Source of the DNA: Bacteroidota bacterium
Lineage (GTDB): Bacteria > Bacteroidota > Bacteroidia > UKL13-3
DNA: 64,000 nucleotides
Reading direction: 5' to 3'
NCBI GenBank assembly: GCA_947457395.1
Contig: CANGVA010000004.1
Span: forward strand, 124,001-188,000
The notes beneath the pieces were generated by a model. The model ran no database searches. It was not told where the DNA came from and saw only the letters and a program-made list of their open reading frames with translations. A program made the translations under genes and the position numbers. Positions 1 through 10,600 of the stretch are shown here, in pieces. Numbering within the stretch: position 1 is the stretch's first letter; every line of letters begins with the position of its first letter.

Positions 1-320
1 ATAAAACTACTTAGCTGAATGGAATCATATTTGTGCGCATTTATGGTAGTGGCAATTTTGTTACCTGTATTTCTAAGTTCCTCCAGCTGCTGCCAGTGGC
101 TCTTTTTATCAAAGGCTTCTGTTAGCTGAATAAAAACAAGGCGGTTAAACTGATTAACTGTAATAAACTTTTCATCAGCCTTGATTTTCTTTTCAATGTA
201 GGCAAGTTCACGCTTGTCAAATCCTGCACCATCCCAGTTACTTTTTTTATTAGCAAGAAAAAACACAGACTCGCTATTGTTGATTTTAGTAAATGTTGAA
301 ATTTGTGTGTGCGACATCAT
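1..320 (-). CDS. N-terminal part of a probable M17 leucyl aminopeptidase (runs off the window)
   Basis: An open reading frame begins with two consecutive ATG codons and stays open to the window edge, giving about 106 residues starting MMSHTQISTF. The visible part is the amino-terminal domain only. Its alternating hydrophobic/charged pattern and phrases such as ELAYIEKKIKADEKFI and NQFNRLVFIQL resemble the N-terminal domain of Bacteroidota M17 leucyl aminopeptidases, whose zinc-binding catalytic domain would lie outside the window. The gene is divergent from rsmA, and a perfect TAnnTTTG element (reverse strand, 340-347) sits about 20 bases upstream of the first ATG, which supports this start. 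That it is a real gene is well supported; the family assignment is moderate because no catalytic residue is visible. Confidence 0.6.
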   Translation of the reverse strand, partial: MMSHTQISTFTKINNSESVFFLANKKSNWDGAGFDKRELAYIEKKIKADEKFITVNQFNRLVFIQLTEAFDKKSHWQQLEELRNTGNKIATTINAHKYDSIQLSSF

Positions 321-339
321 ATTATTAAACTTAAGTGAG

Positions 340-347
340 CAAAACTA
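340..347 (-). promoter_or_regulatory. Candidate -7 promoter element for the M17 gene
   Basis: The reverse strand reads TAGTTTTG, a perfect match to the Bacteroidota -7 consensus TAnnTTTG, 20 bases before the first ATG of the divergent aminopeptidase gene. No clear TTG -33 element is seen at the expected distance. Confidence 0.45.
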
Positions 348-501
348 TAAAAAAAACTGAGATAGGGACGCTATTGTTGCATATCAGTTTAATTCGGTCT
401 AAAAGTCATTTCGACTTGATATGGATCAAATGAAAATCAGCTACGTATAATTTAGAAAGTTATTTTGTCAAATCACAAACAATTTTTCTTCTATTTGTAA
501 C

Positions 502-1311
502 GTGCAAAAAAAGAATGTAAAAATTAAGGTTGCACCCAAAAAACACCTGGGGCAGCATTTTCTGAATGATGAACGGGTTGCAAAAGATATTGCAGGCGCA
601 TTAATAGAAAAAAATAACTGTAAATATGTGCTGGAGATTGGTCCTGGTATGGGTGTATTAACAAAATACTTACTTGGCAATGATGGTTTTATAACCCATG
701 CAATTGATATAGACCATGAATCGGTATTATGGCTAAGGGAGCATTATCCGCAGCTTACACCTCATTTGATTGAGGGTGATTTTTTAAGACTTGATTTACA
801 TCAGTTGATGCCCTCTAGCTTCTCACTCATTGGTAATTTCCCTTACAATATTTCCTCTCAAATTGTTTTCAAGGTGCTGGACAACCGCAAGCAGATTCCT
901 TTGCTAGTTGGCATGTTCCAGAAAGAAGTTGCCGAACGTTTTTGTGCTACCCCACGGCATAAGGAGTATGGGATTTTAAGTGTGTTAACTCAGGCTTATT
1001 ATGATACTGAATATTTATTTACTGTAGATGCCCATGTTTTTACACCTCCGCCAAAAGTAAAATCAGGAGTAATTAGGCTCAGCGTGAAAAAAGATGAACC
1101 AGATGTAGCACAATCACTGTTATTCAGAACAGTAAAAGTGGCATTTAATCAGCGAAGAAAAAAATTAAGAAATGCTTTACAACAATTTCAGTTAAATGAT
1201 TCAATATTGCAGCAAGCCGGATTTATTGATAAAAGAGCGGAAGAGTTAAGCGTTTCCGATTTTATATACTTAAGTAAACTGATTGAGCAACATGGAAAAG
1301 CGCACGATTGA
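502..1311 (+). CDS. rsmA: 16S rRNA (adenine(1518)-N6/adenine(1519)-N6)-dimethyltransferase RsmA (KsgA)
   Basis: RsmA uses S-adenosylmethionine to dimethylate two adjacent adenosines in the 3'-terminal helix of 16S rRNA, a late step of small-subunit assembly. The protein has 269 residues, normal for the family. It shows the N-terminal KKHLGQHFL signature (13-21), the SAM-binding glycine loop EIGPGMG (45-51) and the catalytic NFPYNIS motif (about 111-117; the family motif is N-L/F-PY). The basic C-terminal domain with FNQRRKKLRNAL is also present. The start is a GTG, because no ATG precedes the conserved N-terminal motif. The 3' end overlaps mgtE by 20 bases, so the two are probably co-transcribed and translationally coupled. 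Identification is secure. Confidence 0.97.
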   Translation: MQKKNVKIKVAPKKHLGQHFLNDERVAKDIAGALIEKNNCKYVLEIGPGMGVLTKYLLGNDGFITHAIDIDHESVLWLREHYPQLTPHLIEGDFLRLDLHQLMPSSFSLIGNFPYNISSQIVFKVLDNRKQIPLLVGMFQKEVAERFCATPRHKEYGILSVLTQAYYDTEYLFTVDAHVFTPPPKVKSGVIRLSVKKDEPDVAQSLLFRTVKVAFNQRRKKLRNALQQFQLNDSILQQAGFIDKRAEELSVSDFIYLSKLIEQHGKAHD

Positions 1312-2653
1312 TCAGGCATTTGTAAAGCATATAAAGCAACTGCTAGAGCAGCAGGGTAATGAGAATATTACCTCTATGCTACATGGCATGTATGCACAGG
1401 ATATTGCTGAGTTGCTGGATAAAGTGCAGCCGGATGAGGCACGCTTGCTTATGAGCATGGTAGAGAAAGATAAAATTATTAAGGTGCTTGTTGAGATGGA
1501 AGAGAATGTGAGAGAGTCTTTCCTATCGGCATATACGCCAAAGGATATTGCAGACGAGTTTATCCAAAATATGGACTCTGATGATGCAGTATATATACTT
1601 AACCAATTACCGGTTAAGGAAAAAGAGGATGTTATTGCAAGTTTAACCGATATAGCCTACGCATCCAGCTTGCTTTCTTTGCTAAGCTATGAGGAGTATA
1701 CTGCCGGAAGTTTAATGGCTGTGGAATTGGTAAAAGCAAATGTTGAATGGACGGTGGGGCAATGTGTGGAAGAAATACGCAGACAGGCTGAAAATGTAGA
1801 TACCATTTACGTAGTTTATGTGGTTGATTATTACGAACGTTTGCTAGGTATCATTACCTTAAAAAACCTTATCCTTACACATCCTGATTTGCCTTTGGCC
1901 GATGTTTATAACAAAGAAGTGATATCCGTATCTACCTCAACTGATTCTGAAGAAATCGCAAATTTGTTTAAAAAGTATGATCTGGTGGTTTTGCCGGTTG
2001 TAAACGCACTTGGGCAACTGGTCGGAAGAATCACGGTGGATGATGTGGTGGAGGTAATCAAGGAAGAAGCCAAAGAAGATTATCAGCTTATGTCTGGCAT
2101 TACCGAAGATGTTGATGCAACCGATAAAGTGTGGGTGCTCTCCAGGGCACGTCTGCCCTGGTTGTTAATTGGATTACTAGGTGGCATAGCTTCATCTCGT
2201 TTTATCGAGGTATATGAAAATGAGATTCAGATTCATCCTGAAATGGCATTTTTTATGCCGCTGATTGCAGCTATGGGAGGTAATGCAGGTGTGCAATCAT
2301 CTGCAATAGTGGTGCAAGGGCTTGCAAATAATACGCTGGGCACAAAAAATATAGTTCCTAAAATACTAAAGGAATTACGTGTGGCTTTTCTCAACGGAAT
2401 CATCTGTTCGGTTCTGCTTTTTGGGTATAATTTGATGTTTTCAGACTCATATGACCTTAGCATCACTGTTAGCACAGCCTTGTTCAGCGTTATTATTTTT
2501 GCCTCGGTTTTGGGAACGTTTATTCCTTTATTACTGGATAAAATGAAAATTGATCCCGCCATAGCAACAGGCCCTTTTATTACCACTACCAATGATTTGC
2601 TAGGCTTGGCCATTTACTTTACCGTAGGGCATTTGCTCTACAATCTCATTTAG
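1292..2653 (+). CDS. mgtE: MgtE-type magnesium transporter
   Basis: This is a cytoplasmic-membrane Mg2+ channel/transporter gated by cytosolic magnesium. The 453 residues follow the MgtE order: an N-terminal superhelical domain to about 125 (containing MLHGMYAQDIAELL and LPVKEKEDV), a pair of CBS domains to about 250 (GIITLKNL, GRITVDDVVEVI), a connecting helix, then five hydrophobic segments from about 275. The pore-associated phrases GGNAGVQSSAI and TTTNDLLGLAIYF are characteristic of MgtE. I choose the ATG at 1292 over a TTG nine bases earlier, since the ATG gives a normal N-terminus. It overlaps the end of rsmA by 20 bases, so translation is likely coupled. Mg2+ supply next to an rRNA methyltransferase may be merely an inherited gene order. 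Confidence 0.95.
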   Translation: MEKRTIDQAFVKHIKQLLEQQGNENITSMLHGMYAQDIAELLDKVQPDEARLLMSMVEKDKIIKVLVEMEENVRESFLSAYTPKDIADEFIQNMDSDDAVYILNQLPVKEKEDVIASLTDIAYASSLLSLLSYEEYTAGSLMAVELVKANVEWTVGQCVEEIRRQAENVDTIYVVYVVDYYERLLGIITLKNLILTHPDLPLADVYNKEVISVSTSTDSEEIANLFKKYDLVVLPVVNALGQLVGRITVDDVVEVIKEEAKEDYQLMSGITEDVDATDKVWVLSRARLPWLLIGLLGGIASSRFIEVYENEIQIHPEMAFFMPLIAAMGGNAGVQSSAIVVQGLANNTLGTKNIVPKILKELRVAFLNGIICSVLLFGYNLMFSDSYDLSITVSTALFSVIIFASVLGTFIPLLLDKMKIDPAIATGPFITTTNDLLGLAIYFTVGHLLYNLI

Positions 2654-2724
2654 TTGGATAAATGGTGCAACCAATTCTGATATTTTGTTAACTATTACTT
2701 AAAATCGCACACAAATAGTTTTTG

Positions 2725-3666
2725 ATGAGCGGTTCAAAACAAGTGTTGATTATTGATGATGTGCATGAGCTTTTAATAAAAGGCTTAAAGCAGCTTGGAT
2801 GGTTGGTTCATTATCGGCCGGAATGGGATAGAGATAATCTGATCAGCAATATAGAGCAGATGGAAGGTCTGATTGTGAGAACCAAAACAAATATAGACCA
2901 GGATGTTCTTTCTCATGCTAAAAAATTAAGGTGGATTGCCCGCGCAGGTGCCGGGTTGGATAATCTTGATACGGTCTACTGCGATCAACATCACATATCC
3001 TATTTCAATGCAGGTGAGGCGAATGCCGATGCAGTAGGGGAGCAAACAATAGCCATGCTACTTTCGTTGCTAGCCAATGTAGTAAAGGCTGATGCGGAAG
3101 TGAGGCAGGGTATTTGGGATCGTGCCGGTAATACAGGCGAGGAACTTTCAGGTAAAACGGTTGGTATAATTGGTTATGGAAATACAGGTAAAGCCTTGGC
3201 CCGCAGATTATCTGGTTTTAATGTAAAAGTACTGGCTTACGACAAGTACTTGCAGCATTACTCAGATTCCTATGCCACTGAATCAACCATGCAAGCTATT
3301 TTTGAAAATGCTGATGTACTTAGCTTACACGTGCCTCTTACCAAAGAAACTATGCATATGGTAGATGCTACATTTATTCGCCAATTCAAGAACCCAATCA
3401 TTTTACTCAATCTTTCAAGAGGTAAAATTGTCCGTTTACATGATTTGTGTTTAGCATTGGAGCTGGGTTTTGTTAAAAAGGCCGCCCTAGATGTGCTGGA
3501 AAATGAAAATATTCATGCATTGACGGCAGACGAAAAAAAGTGGTATAGCAAACTGATTCAAAGCAACAAACTCATTCTTACTCCTCATATTGGAGGTTGG
3601 ACGGTAGAATCATACCGTAAGATTTCGGAGGTTTTACTTCGAAAAATCAAAGAGTTAACAGGTTAG
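2725..3666 (+). CDS. D-2-hydroxyacid dehydrogenase, phosphoglycerate dehydrogenase-like
   Basis: An NAD-dependent oxidoreductase of the D-isomer-specific 2-hydroxyacid dehydrogenase family, 313 residues. The Rossmann nucleotide-binding loop is GYGNTGKAL (around 148-156). The catalytic triad of the family is visible as Arg in LNLSRGKIV (about 231), Glu in ALDVLENE (about 259) and His in TPHIGG (about 288). RAGAGLDNLD in the N-terminal half is also typical. The length is that of the short, ACT-less type, so it could be a 3-phosphoglycerate dehydrogenase for serine synthesis or a reductase for another 2-oxoacid. No serC neighbour is present to decide. The ATG at 2725 is preferred to the overlapping TTG at 2722. 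It lies 71 bases after mgtE. Confidence 0.85.
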   Translation: MSGSKQVLIIDDVHELLIKGLKQLGWLVHYRPEWDRDNLISNIEQMEGLIVRTKTNIDQDVLSHAKKLRWIARAGAGLDNLDTVYCDQHHISYFNAGEANADAVGEQTIAMLLSLLANVVKADAEVRQGIWDRAGNTGEELSGKTVGIIGYGNTGKALARRLSGFNVKVLAYDKYLQHYSDSYATESTMQAIFENADVLSLHVPLTKETMHMVDATFIRQFKNPIILLNLSRGKIVRLHDLCLALELGFVKKAALDVLENENIHALTADEKKWYSKLIQSNKLILTPHIGGWTVESYRKISEVLLRKIKELTG

Positions 3667-3786
3667 TGGAAAAATCAATTTGATTCAGGCTTGGGCAAGT
3701 TTTGATTTATTAAACCAAATTCCTTTAATTTACCGATTCATATAAAAACCGTTTTAAGCATCTATCGAAGAAATAATTACTGTTGA

Positions 3787-6700
3787 ATGAAAAAAGTATA
3801 TAGTTTAATTTTTGCATTGTTAGCATTCGTACTACTCGCTAATGCGCAATCGCAACTTGGAGAAATCAGGGGTAAGGTTCTTGATTCAAAAACCAAAAAG
3901 CCTCTTGACTATGCCAGTGTAACCATTGAGTTGAATGGGGTGGTAAAAGCCACAACCCTTACAGATGATGAGGGAGGTTATATTGTAAAAACGCTCCAGC
4001 CCGGAGAGTATACCGTAAAGGTTACCACACTTGGTTACCGCAATGCGGTAATCAGACAGGTTGATGTAATAAGTGATCAGATTACATTCGTTAATGTACC
4101 CATGGAGCCATCTGATGGTAAAATGCTGGATGATGTTGTAATTGTGCAGAAGCGTCCGCTGGTTGACCCTGAAGGAAAAGGTGGTGCAACCAAAACAGCT
4201 AAGGAAATTATGGCATTGCCGCAACGTAATGCAAACATGGTGGCCAACACAGTTGCGGGCGTAGATGCCCGTGCAGGTGGTACGCCAAACTTTCGTGGTG
4301 CCCGTGCAGACGGTACAGCATATTATATAGATGGTGTACGTGTGCAGGCAGGCAGCAGCATTAACATCCCGCAAAATGCAGTAGATCAGATACAGATTAT
4401 TACAGGTGGTGTACCTGCACAATATGGAGACTTTATTGGTGGTGCCATTGCCATCAATACCAAGGCGCCCTCTAAAAACTGGATGCGCGGCTTTGAGTTT
4501 ATCAGTTCTTCGCCCTTTAACAGATATTTGGATAATTCTCATTACAATGAGCTACAAGGTTTTGTATCAGGACCACTCTTACTAAAGGACAAAGGAAAAG
4601 GTGACAAGGAGCGCGTGCTTGTTGGTTTTTCTTTTGCAGGCAGTGGTGTTTATGCTCGTGATGGACGTTTACCTGCCACCGATATGTTTAAAGTTAAAGA
4701 TGCAAAATTGCGTGAGATTGAAGAAACGCCACTGGTTCCTCAACAAGGAGGAGGTTTCATCCCCGCAGGTGAGTACCTTACCCGTGCCGATTTGGAGCCG
4801 GTTGATTACAGGTTAAATGCATCAACATATAATTTTAACATTCAAGGTAATTTCTCCTACCAGCCAACCAACAATATTTCTGTTCGCATGGGATATCAAG
4901 GAGCTTTTTCAAGAGGCAGAAACTTTAGCTATGTAAATTCATTAACTAATTTTAATGCTAATTCCATAACACAGGATATGACAGGCCGCGTTTACCTGCA
5001 ATTTACCCAAACATTTGCAAAACAAGATGCCGAAAAAGATAAAACCAAAGAGCAAAAATCAGTTATTAGCAATGCATTTTATACTGTACGCGTATCTTAC
5101 GAAAACAGGTTTGTTGAAAATATGGATGCTGAGCATGAGCGTAATCTATTTAATTATGGCTACGTAGGTAAATTTAATCGTTTTTCTGCACCTGCATTCC
5201 AGGCTGTAAGAAAAGGATTTGGTGATTCAGCTGATGTTTATACATTGGTTGATGACCAGGGGAATAAAAGAGAATTACGTTTAACATCCTATGCCCGTCA
5301 GGTGGGATTTATAGATACTGCACTTACCTACGAACAAGCTAATGTTAATCGCATCAGAGGAAATTATACACGCACTATTTATGATTATTACAGAGACAGG
5401 GGGCAGACCATTAGAAGTATAAGTAATTTAAGGGGTCTTGGAGGTACAGCAAATGGCGATTTACCAAATGGTATTTACTCTAATCTTTGGTCCAGTCCAG
5501 GAGCATTGCAAGCCAACTACTCCAAGACCATGAATGAAACTTATACGTTATTTGTAATGACGGAGGCTACCGCAGCGCCCAAAAGTAATCCTAAGGCAAA
5601 ACATGACCTCCAGTTTGGTTTTACCTATGAGCAACAATTCAGAAGAGGTTATAGTGTAAATTCAAATGGTTTGTGGACATTAATGCGTCAATTGGTTAAC
5701 CAGCAATTCTCCGGTATGGATTATGCCAACCCAATTGTTGATGCCAGAACATTTGATGCCAATGGTGTATTTAATGATACCCTGCGCTTCAGAGATTCTT
5801 TGGTTTCGCAGAATCAAAGCACGTTCGATAGAAACCTCCGTAATAAATTAATAGGGATGGGAGCAACGGATGTTTATGGTAATCCAATTGATCAGTACTC
5901 TCGTTTAAATTCTGATGGATATGATCCAAGCATGTATTCAATTAACATGTTCTCTGCCGATGAGTTGTTAAATAATGGTAATTCATATGTGAGTTATTTC
6001 GGATATGATTATAAAGGAAACAGAGTATCAGGTAAACCTGGCTTAAAAGACTTTTTAAATGATCCTCAAAACCGCACACTGGGTGCATTTCAGCCGGTAT
6101 ACATGGCTGCTTGGGCACAGGATAAGTTTGTGTTTAAGGATTTAATTGTGCGTTTGGGTGTGCGTATGGAACGTTTTGATGCCAATCAGGTTGTGCTTAA
6201 AGATCCTTATACCATGGCTCCTGCATACACCGCAGGTGATGTAAGGGGAGGAAGATTAGCCATTTCATCAGATAAAATACCAGGCTCTATTGGTGATGAT
6301 TATGTAGTTTATGTAAATGACCATGAGGTATATGATAACTTGCAAGTTACCGGTTTCAGAAAGGGTAATGACTGGTTTGACAAAAACGGTAATCCTGTAA
6401 CTGACCCATCAGCACTGTGGCGTAATGCATCAGCAGCTCGTGTGCCACTGTCAAAAAATCAAAATATACCATATCTCGTAAGACCCGGTCAGATTATTCC
6501 GGATGAAGCCTCTTTCCAGGATTATTCTCCGGATTTTAAGGTATTGCCTCGTATCTGGTTCTCATTCCCTATTTCAACAACCTCGCAGTTCTTTGGTACC
6601 TATGATGTGTTGGCTCAGCGCCCAACGGAGGGAAATGTTGCGCAGATTGATGATTACTTCTTCCTGAATAACCGCTTAACAGGAACAATTGCTAATCCAG

Positions 6701-7599
6701 ACCTCAAAATGACTCAAGTAACCGATTATGAAATTGGTTTCCGCCAGCAGATCGGAGATGATGCAAGTTTAGGTATCATCGCTTCATATAGAGAGTTTAG
6801 AAACCTTATACAGCTTTTCCGCTATGTGCAGGCATGGCCAAATGATTATACCACATTTGGTAACCTAGACTTTGCAACGGTTAAATCAATTCGCTTGGAA
6901 TATGAGTTAAGAGATCTAGGAAATATAAACCTTTCTGCTAATTACATGTTGCAGTTTGCAGAAGGAACCGGTTCCAATTCACAATCAAGTGCTGCCTTGG
7001 TGCAAGTTGGTTTACCTACCTTGCGTACCATTTTTCCTCTGAATTTTGATACCCGTCATACATTGAAAGGTGTATTTGATTACCATTACAAATCTGGCAA
7101 GGAATACAATGGCCCAGTTGTAGGCGGAAAGAAAATCTTCGAAAATGCCGGTTTCAATGTGATTTTTAATGCTACCTCAGGAAGACCTTACACACAAACC
7201 ACCATTCCTGTTCCCGAAGTACAATCGGGCGTGGTTGCCCGTACGCAGGTTAAAAGTACCATTAATGGTGCCAACCTTCCTTCGCAGTTCTATACCGACA
7301 TAAACATAGACAAAAACTTTGAAATCAGAAGTGAAGGAATTGACAAAAACCGCGTATACAGGTTGCGCGTTTTCCTTTGGGTACAAAATGTATTTAATAA
7401 TATCAATGTTTTGGGTGTTTATCGTTATACCGGTAGTGCCTACGATGATGGTTTTATTACATCAACTCAGGCTGATGCTCAGTTGAGAGCTGCAACCAAT
7501 GCTCAGTCTTTGGTTGACTTATATAACGTGCGTATGGTTAACCCGGCAAACTTTGCTTTGCCACGCTTAACCAGATTAGGTTTAGCCTTGTATTTCTAA
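3787..7599 (+). CDS. TonB-dependent receptor with carboxypeptidase-regulatory-like N-terminal domain
   Basis: A large outer-membrane TonB-dependent receptor of 1,270 residues. A signal peptide (MKKVYSLIFALLAFVLLANAQ) is followed by a carboxypeptidase-regulatory-like beta-sandwich at about 24-110 (GEIRGKVLDSKTKKPLDYAS, then LKPGEY-like and TLGYR strands). A plug domain spans about 135-235 (NFRGARADGTAYYIDGVRV, GGVPAQYGDFIGGAI). The rest is a long beta-barrel ending in the outer-membrane C-terminal signature LGLALYF with a terminal Phe. It heads a three-gene cluster with an exported 1,321-residue protein (23-base gap) and a PorV-like barrel. No SusD partner follows, so a glycan-uptake role is not supported; substrate unknown. 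A Plug-like SprA or gliding role is possible but not shown. Family assignment is strong. Confidence 0.92.
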   Translation: MKKVYSLIFALLAFVLLANAQSQLGEIRGKVLDSKTKKPLDYASVTIELNGVVKATTLTDDEGGYIVKTLQPGEYTVKVTTLGYRNAVIRQVDVISDQITFVNVPMEPSDGKMLDDVVIVQKRPLVDPEGKGGATKTAKEIMALPQRNANMVANTVAGVDARAGGTPNFRGARADGTAYYIDGVRVQAGSSINIPQNAVDQIQIITGGVPAQYGDFIGGAIAINTKAPSKNWMRGFEFISSSPFNRYLDNSHYNELQGFVSGPLLLKDKGKGDKERVLVGFSFAGSGVYARDGRLPATDMFKVKDAKLREIEETPLVPQQGGGFIPAGEYLTRADLEPVDYRLNASTYNFNIQGNFSYQPTNNISVRMGYQGAFSRGRNFSYVNSLTNFNANSITQDMTGRVYLQFTQTFAKQDAEKDKTKEQKSVISNAFYTVRVSYENRFVENMDAEHERNLFNYGYVGKFNRFSAPAFQAVRKGFGDSADVYTLVDDQGNKRELRLTSYARQVGFIDTALTYEQANVNRIRGNYTRTIYDYYRDRGQTIRSISNLRGLGGTANGDLPNGIYSNLWSSPGALQANYSKTMNETYTLFVMTEATAAPKSNPKAKHDLQFGFTYEQQFRRGYSVNSNGLWTLMRQLVNQQFSGMDYANPIVDARTFDANGVFNDTLRFRDSLVSQNQSTFDRNLRNKLIGMGATDVYGNPIDQYSRLNSDGYDPSMYSINMFSADELLNNGNSYVSYFGYDYKGNRVSGKPGLKDFLNDPQNRTLGAFQPVYMAAWAQDKFVFKDLIVRLGVRMERFDANQVVLKDPYTMAPAYTAGDVRGGRLAISSDKIPGSIGDDYVVYVNDHEVYDNLQVTGFRKGNDWFDKNGNPVTDPSALWRNASAARVPLSKNQNIPYLVRPGQIIPDEASFQDYSPDFKVLPRIWFSFPISTTSQFFGTYDVLAQRPTEGNVAQIDDYFFLNNRLTGTIANPDLKMTQVTDYEIGFRQQIGDDASLGIIASYREFRNLIQLFRYVQAWPNDYTTFGNLDFATVKSIRLEYELRDLGNINLSANYMLQFAEGTGSNSQSSAALVQVGLPTLRTIFPLNFDTRHTLKGVFDYHYKSGKEYNGPVVGGKKIFENAGFNVIFNATSGRPYTQTTIPVPEVQSGVVARTQVKSTINGANLPSQFYTDINIDKNFEIRSEGIDKNRVYRLRVFLWVQNVFNNINVLGVYRYTGSAYDDGFITSTQADAQLRAATNAQSLVDLYNVRMVNPANFALPRLTRLGLALYF

Positions 7600-7622
7600 T
7601 TTTTTTAAAAAACAGTAAGGAC

Positions 7623-10600
7623 ATGAACAATAGATTTTTTACAAACACAAGCAAATTACTGCTGGCACTTGGATTGACGCTGATTACCGGTAATCTTTTT
7701 GCCAAAGAAAACGTGAGACCATCCAAACCAGATGATCAGCCAACCACGATACTTGGTAAAGGTTCAGGATGTGCCGCTGCAACTGCCCAGCGAGATTTGG
7801 ATATTAATAATGTTAGAACCACTATTCTTAATGGTGGCGATATGTGGTGGAATCTAAGCAACGCCCGCTACGAAGTGCCTAAAGTACAAACTGGTCAGGT
7901 AGCCAAGCATTCATTATTTTCAGGCGCTTTATGGATTGGTGGAGTAACAAATAATAACCTTCGTATTGCTGCTCAAACCTACAGACAAAGCGGTAATGAC
8001 TTTTATCCAGGGCCTTTAACCATTGGAACAGCCTCTATTACACAAGATAAGTGTAAGGCATATGACCGTATATGGAAAATAACTTTAGGAGAGATTGAAG
8101 AGTTTAGAAGTAATCCTAATAACTGGTTTAATCCATCAGAAGAAATTAGCACATGGCCGGTTCATGTGTCAAATAATGTTGGTGAAGCTGATAAACTTGC
8201 TCCTTTCTTTGATTACGATAACGATGGAAGATATGATCCTTCAGCAGGTGATTACCCTTCATTCGACCAAAATGAAAAGAATAATATTCCGGATATGATG
8301 CTGTTCATTTTGTATAATGATAAAGGCAATATTCATAGTGAAAGTGAAGGTATTCCAATAGGAATAGAACTTCACACCCAGGCTTTTGCCTATGCAACCA
8401 ATGATGAGGTAAATAACATGACTTTTTACCGTACCACTATTTTTAATAGAAGCAATGAGATTATTGATAGTTGTGTATTTGGTCAGTGGGTAGATCCGGA
8501 TTTGGGGAACTACGCAGATGACTATGTGGAATGTGATGTCAAAAGAAACTTAGGTATATGCTACAACGGTGATGACAACGATGAAGGCCAACTTGGTTAT
8601 GGTTTAAATCCTCCTAGTGTGGGTGTAACCTTTTTTGAAGGTCCAAGGAGACCAGACAGCTCAGAGATTGGTTTAACTAAATTTGTTTACTACAACAATG
8701 ACTTTTCACCAACAGGAAATCCAAGTAGACCTGAACATTTCTGGGGCTACCTGAACGGTAGATGGAAAGATGGAGCCCCTATTACCTATGGTGGCAACGG
8801 GAAAGGTGGTTCAGATACAGCAAGCTTTATGTTCCCAGGAGATACTGACCCTGCAGGCAGACCAACATGGAATGAAAGAAATTCACAAAATACACCAAGT
8901 GACAGACGTTTTCTGCAAACAGCAGGTTCATTTAGTTTATTGCCAGGTGCCATTAACAAGGTAACCATTGGTGTGGTGTGGGCCCGCGCCTCCTCAGGTG
9001 GTGCAACAGGTTCATTTAACTTACTTAAACAGGCAAGCGACAAAGCCTTTGTATTGTTTAAAAATAAATTTCAGCTCATCACAGGACCAGAGGCTCCTAA
9101 GTTAGAAATCGTTGAACTAAAGAATAAACTGATATTTAAAATGGTAGGAACGGAGAATATTGAAAATTTTGTAGACTCGTTCCAGGGTAATTGCGGTTCA
9201 AGAACCATCTATAAATTCCAAGGTTACCTTGTTTATCAGCTTAAGATCCCCAATACGCCTAATGATTACTACGATACTGAAGAAGCCAGGCTTATTGCAC
9301 AGTTTGATGTGACAGATGGAAATGCGAAAATAGTGAATGCCATTTTTGACCCGGATTTAGAGGAAGATGTGAAGAAGATTATGGTTGATGGAGCCGATAA
9401 AGGAATTCAGCATACATTTGAAATAACCAAGGACTTCTTTGAAACAGGAACGGATCAAAGACTGGTTAATTTTAAAAATTATCACTACCTGGTATTGTCT
9501 TATGCAGCAGCAACCAATTGTGCTACAGATCGTTTGCAGTTTTTGGCAGGTAGAAAAACAATCAATGAAAGAGAGTTAAGAGTATATACCGCAACTCCGC
9601 ATGATCCTGCTCCACGCAATGGGGGTACCCAATTAAATTCAGATTATGGCACCGGTCTTCCTGTAACGGCATCTGAAGGAATTGGTAATGGAGGTAATTT
9701 CCTTGAGCTTTCTGAAGAAACAATCAATGAAGCGTTGTTGTCTGATTCAGGCTATGTAAAGCAGCGAAAATATAAATCTGGTTCAGGCCCTATTCAGGTT
9801 AAGGTAATAGATCCTTTTAAAGTCCCTCAAAATACTTCTTTCACAGTTTGGCTAAAGGAAGAAGATACTTCGGGAGGATTTAAGAATCCGGCTCGTTTCG
9901 ATTCGTTGAGTGCAAAAAGAACATACTGGTACATCAGAAACAACAATACCAACGAGGTAAGGAAAGGTGCTAAGAGCATAGAAACACCGTATGAGCAGTT
10001 GTTTAATGATTGGGGTATTTCGTTAAATATTACACAGGCCATTTTACCGGGCGATGTAAATAATACCACAGATCAAAGTAACGGATATCTTGCATCAAAG
10101 GTGATATGGCAAAACCCTGCTCAGAAATGGTTAGAGAATATTATCGATGAAGATCCGATTTTTACACAACTTGGCTACGGAACCCAATGGAACTGGATCC
10201 GATCTGGAAGTAACGGACGTGGTAGTGGTGCCGAGTCGTTTAGTAATGCACAAATACACGATTTTGCTTTGGGAGGAAATGCCTTGGATCCTAGAAGAAA
10301 TTATTCTAAAGTTATTGATGGAACATGGTCTCCTTATGCTTTGGCTGCACGTTGGAGAACAAATTCTTCTGCAACAATTCCTACCTTTGGTCCTGCATGG
10401 GATGCAGGTGCAGGAGTTCCTGGAGTATTTGGTGGAGCTCCATTGTTGGGTCCAACCGGTGGTGCCTCGGCCGATAATCCGCTAAAAGATTTACATGGTA
10501 TTGATTTGGTGATTACCCCTGATCGCAGCAAATGGACGCGCTGTGTAGTGGTTGAAACAGGTGAAGATTATCGTTTCAACCAAAATAATGTTGATAAGCT

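Noticed and set aside
461-470. TATTTTG as a -7 promoter element for rsmA
   Set aside because: It is one base short of TAnnTTTG and no -33 TTG is at a suitable distance; the rsmA promoter stays unassigned.
3886-4542. Antisense open frame of 218 residues inside the TonB receptor gene
   Set aside because: Cys/Tyr/Ile-rich low-complexity translation, no homologous motifs; a shadow of the receptor gene.
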